53,803 bases of DNA from DSUN01 sp035527715 (GTDB lineage: Bacteria; Planctomycetota; PUPC01; DSUN01): positions 1 to 53,803 of the forward strand of contig DATKZY010000138.1 in assembly GCA_035527715.1 (NCBI GenBank). The letters run 5' to 3'. The position numbers and the translations under genes were made by a program. Of this stretch, positions 51,010-53,803 are shown one piece after another. Under the pieces are notes generated by a model, which made no database searches, had not been told where the DNA came from, and saw only the letters and a list, made by a program, of their open reading frames with translations. Each line of letters opens with the position of its first letter. Positions within the stretch are counted from its first letter, which is position 1.

Positions 51010-53715
51010 ATGCGTTGGCTGCGGAACATGCACCTCGGCACCAAGCTCGCGCTGCTGCTGGCGGTCATGGGCGCCCTCGCGCTGCTGACGGCGTCGGCGG
51101 CCTTCGTGGCCAACGAGATCGTCTCGATCCGCTCCTCGACGGTGCGCACGCTGTCGGCCCTCTGCGACGTGCTGGGCGCCAACGTGACCGCGGCGCTGAC
51201 CTTCGACGACCGGGCCGCCGCGGCCGACCTGCTGGCCTCACTGCGCCGCCAGCCGCTGGTCACGGCCGCCTGCGTCTACGGCCCCAAGGGCGAGGTCTTC
51301 GCCACCTACCCCGCCGACCCGCCGCCGATCATGCCCATTGTGCCTCCCGAGGATGGGAAGCCTGTGTTCCGGAGCGCCTCCATCGAGGTCGCGCGGCCCA
51401 TCCGCGAGGGACCCCGCATCGCGGGCACCCTGCTCCTTCGGGCGCACACGGCCGAAGTGCAGGCCGGGATTCAGCGCGCCCTGGCCATCGCCGGCGGCGT
51501 CCTCCTCGTGTCCCTCCTCGCCGCCATCGTCCTGTCGCTCAAGCTCCAGCGCGTCATCTCCGCTCCCATCCTGCGCCTGGCGGAGGCCGCCCGCACCGTC
51601 TCCACCAAGGGCAACTACGCCGTGCGGGTCGAGAAGGAGTCGGAGGACGAGATCGGCGCCCTGTGCGACGGCTTCAACGCGATGCTGGCGCAGATCCAGG
51701 GCCGGGACGCGGAGCTCGAGCGCCGCCGCGTCCGCCTCGAGGAGGCCCTCACCGAGGCCACCGCCGCCAACCAGGCCAAGAGCCAGTTCCTCGCCAACAT
51801 GAGCCACGAGATCCGCACGCCCCTCAACGGCATCATCGGCATGACCGAGCTCACGCTCGGCACCCCCCTCACCCGCGAGCAGCGCGAGTATCTCGAAATG
51901 GGCAGGAGCTCGGCCAACGCGCTCCTGGGCATCATCAACGACATCCTCGACTTCTCGAAGATCGAGGCGGGACGCCTGGACCTCGAGAGCATCCCCTTCG
52001 ACCTGCGCACGGTGCTGGACACGACGATGGACACCCTGGCCGCCAAGGCCCACGGCAAGGGCATCGAGCTGGCCTGCCACGTCCCGCCCGAGATCCCCAC
52101 CTCGCTCGTCGGCGACCCCGAGCGCCTCCGCCAGATCCTCAGCAACCTCACCCAGAACGGCGTCAAGTTCACCGAGAAGGGCGAGGTCGTCGTCCACGTG
52201 GACCTCGAGGCCGGCGACAACGCCTCGTGCACCCTGCACTTCCGAGTGACCGACACGGGGATCGGCATCCCCCCCGACAAGCTCGAGAAGATCTTCGAGA
52301 GCTTCACGCAGGCCGACGGCTCGATCACCCGCAAGTACGGCGGCACCGGCCTCGGCACCACCATCGCCCGGCAACTGGTCGAACGAATGGGCGGCCGCAT
52401 CTGGATCGACAGCCAGGTGGCCAAAGGCACGACCGTCCACTTCGTCCTCGAGTTCCCCCTGGCCCCGCCGCAGCCCCAACTGGTGCCGCGCCAGCCGAAG
52501 GCCGACCTCACGGGCCTTCGCACGCTGATCGTGGACGACAACGCCACGAACCGCATCATCCTGCGCGAGGTGACGGGGGCGTGGGGCATGGTGCCCGACG
52601 AGGCGGCCAGCGGCGCCGAGGCCCTCGAGGCGCTGGCGCGCGCCGTGCGCGAGGGCTGCCCCTTCCAGCTCGTGCTCCTCGATGCCCACATGCCCGAGAT
52701 GTCCGGCTTCGACTTCGCCGAGCGGGCGCGCCGCCTGCCCCACTACGCCCGCGTGCCGATGGTGCTCCTGACCTCCGCCGGCAGCCGGGGCGATGCGAGC
52801 CTGTGCACCCGCCTGGGCATCTCCGCCTACCTCATGAAGCCCATCAAACAGGCCGACCTCTACGCCACCCTCGCCGCCCTCATGGACCCGCGGTTCGCGG
52901 GGCGCACACAGAACGTCCTCGTCACCCGGCACAGCCTCCAGGAGGCGCGCCGCCGGCTCCGCGTCCTGTTCGCCGAGGACAACCCGGTGAACCAGCGCGT
53001 CGGCGCCACCATCCTCGCCAAACATGGCCACACCGTGGCCCTCGCCGCGAACGGCAAGGAGGCCCTCGCCGCGCTCCAACACCAGTCGTTCGACCTGGTG
53101 CTGATGGACGTCCAGATGCCGGAGATGGACGGCTTCGAGGCCACGCGAACCATCCGCGAGCGCGAGCGCGCCGCGGGCGGGCACATTCCGATCGTGGCCA
53201 TGACCGCGCACGCCCTCAAGGGCGACCGCGAACGCTGCCTGGCGGCGGGCATGGACGACTACATTCCGAAGCCCATCCGTCCGGCCCAGCTCATCGAGAT
53301 CGTGGAGCGGCTGGCCGGGGCGGGCGGCGAGGCGCCCAGGCCGCCCCAGCCCCCGGAACCCGCCCAGCAGGAGAACCCGGTCTTCGACCGGCACGCGGCG
53401 CTGCGGGTCGTCGGCGGCGACGCCGACCTCTTCCGCGAGGTCGCGGGCATCTTCCTCGAGGATTGCCCGAGGCGGCTGGCCGAGGCCCGCTCCGCCCTCG
53501 AGCGCGGCGACCCCGAGGGCCTGCGCCGCGCCGCGCACACCCTCAAGGGCGCCGCCGGCACGATCTGCGCCGTCGGCGTCCACAGGGCCGCACGCGACCT
53601 CGAGGACGCCGCGCGCCAAGGCCCCAACGGCCCCTGCGCCCACCTCCTCGACCGCCTGCAAACGCAGCTCGACATCTTCAAGCAAACGCTGCAAGAGACG
53701 GGGATAGGGTCATAG
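51010..53715 (+). CDS. Hybrid sensor histidine kinase (CHASE-like, HAMP, HisKA, HATPase, REC-REC, Hpt)
   Basis: A 901-residue membrane kinase of BarA-like layout. TM1 is about residues 12-35 and TM2 about 155-178; between them lies a small periplasmic CHASE8-like sensor (ALCDVLGANVTAALTFDDRAAAADLLASL). HAMP follows, then HisKA with His266 in NMSHEIRTPLNG, HATPase_c (NGVKFTEKG, DTGIGIPP, GGTGLGTTIARQL), REC1 with Asp558 (LLDAHMPEM), REC2 with Asp700 (LMDVQMPEMDG), and an Hpt domain with His843 (AAHTLKGAAG). This is a complete phosphorelay in one chain. CHASE8 sensors also occur in YfiN, the partner of YfiR, so the YfiR-like protein upstream probably regulates this kinase. Confidence 0.93.
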   Translation: MRWLRNMHLGTKLALLLAVMGALALLTASAAFVANEIVSIRSSTVRTLSALCDVLGANVTAALTFDDRAAAADLLASLRRQPLVTAACVYGPKGEVFATYPADPPPIMPIVPPEDGKPVFRSASIEVARPIREGPRIAGTLLLRAHTAEVQAGIQRALAIAGGVLLVSLLAAIVLSLKLQRVISAPILRLAEAARTVSTKGNYAVRVEKESEDEIGALCDGFNAMLAQIQGRDAELERRRVRLEEALTEATAANQAKSQFLANMSHEIRTPLNGIIGMTELTLGTPLTREQREYLEMGRSSANALLGIINDILDFSKIEAGRLDLESIPFDLRTVLDTTMDTLAAKAHGKGIELACHVPPEIPTSLVGDPERLRQILSNLTQNGVKFTEKGEVVVHVDLEAGDNASCTLHFRVTDTGIGIPPDKLEKIFESFTQADGSITRKYGGTGLGTTIARQLVERMGGRIWIDSQVAKGTTVHFVLEFPLAPPQPQLVPRQPKADLTGLRTLIVDDNATNRIILREVTGAWGMVPDEAASGAEALEALARAVREGCPFQLVLLDAHMPEMSGFDFAERARRLPHYARVPMVLLTSAGSRGDASLCTRLGISAYLMKPIKQADLYATLAALMDPRFAGRTQNVLVTRHSLQEARRRLRVLFAEDNPVNQRVGATILAKHGHTVALAANGKEALAALQHQSFDLVLMDVQMPEMDGFEATRTIRERERAAGGHIPIVAMTAHALKGDRERCLAAGMDDYIPKPIRPAQLIEIVERLAGAGGEAPRPPQPPEPAQQENPVFDRHAALRVVGGDADLFREVAGIFLEDCPRRLAEARSALERGDPEGLRRAAHTLKGAAGTICAVGVHRAARDLEDAARQGPNGPCAHLLDRLQTQLDIFKQTLQETGIGS

Positions 53716-53727
53716 GCAGGTGGATGG

Positions 53728-53755
53728 GTGGATGGCCGCCAAGGCAGCCATCCAC
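53728..53755 (+). terminator. Possible terminator hairpin after the hybrid kinase gene
   Basis: GTGGATGG pairs with CCATCCAC around a 12-nt loop, 12 bp after the stop, followed by a pyrimidine-rich TCCTCCCATCTT stretch. A weak call. Confidence 0.4.
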
Positions 53756-53803
53756 TCCTCCCATCTTGCACTCACCCCGCCATCCGCCCCCCCCCCCTAC
53801 CCC

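Overview
The window is GC-rich bacterial DNA (very long antisense ORFs accompany most genes), chromosomal in character, with no phage, plasmid or rRNA genes. The gene style points to the PVC superphylum, most likely a planctomycete-like bacterium; this is an inference from gene content, not a demonstrated assignment. The pointers are secreted glycan-active enzymes, URO-D-family enzymes, a pseudopilin, A-W-x-x-D-P repeat proteins and families of intergenic palindromes.

Layout. (1) 171-12060, minus strand: a loose series running from thrC through an SGNH esterase, GTP-type PEP carboxykinase, GH29 fucosidase, two large secreted proteins of unknown role, a CE15-like esterase, a small secreted protein and a URO-D-family protein. 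Several junctions overlap by 4 to 22 bp. (2) 12061-15590: a double winged-helix ArsR-like regulator surrounded by six copies of a 26-bp palindrome and by decayed copies of its own 3' end; then a pseudopilin; then an exported thioredoxin-like gene interrupted by one in-frame TGA exactly where the second redox cysteine is expected, with a 12-bp-stem hairpin just downstream (candidate selenoprotein). (3) 15431-18464: a zinc-ribbon/TIR/NACHT/TPR protein resembling bacterial NLR-type immune proteins, with a TIR-like remnant beside it. (4) 18790-20880: fusA. (5) 21207-28936, minus strand: two paralogous esterases, queA, and hypE-hypD-hypC-hypF (transcribed hypF to queA) for [NiFe]-hydrogenase cofactor assembly; no hydrogenase subunits lie in the window. 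(6) 29048-42139: a carbohydrate-degradation region with a pectate-lyase-like protein, a GH42-like protein, a LamG-GH116 protein and a 1300-residue CBM9-like multidomain protein, plus a HAD phosphatase with a truncated upstream duplicate and a DUF523 protein. (7) 43047-53715, plus strand: a GH57 branching-type enzyme, an HtrA pseudoprotease followed by an intact HtrA protease, then a YfiR-like protein, a TonB-dependent receptor and a CHASE-like hybrid histidine kinase that look like one signalling module.

Much of the non-coding DNA is structured: paired hairpins whose arms are shared within a pair but differ between pairs, heptamer tandem repeats at gene junctions, and a modular hairpin block at 42190-42670 of which an inverted copy forms the left edge of the window. 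The strongest leads are the UGA-containing thioredoxin-like gene, the palindrome array around the regulator, and the TIR-NACHT protein.
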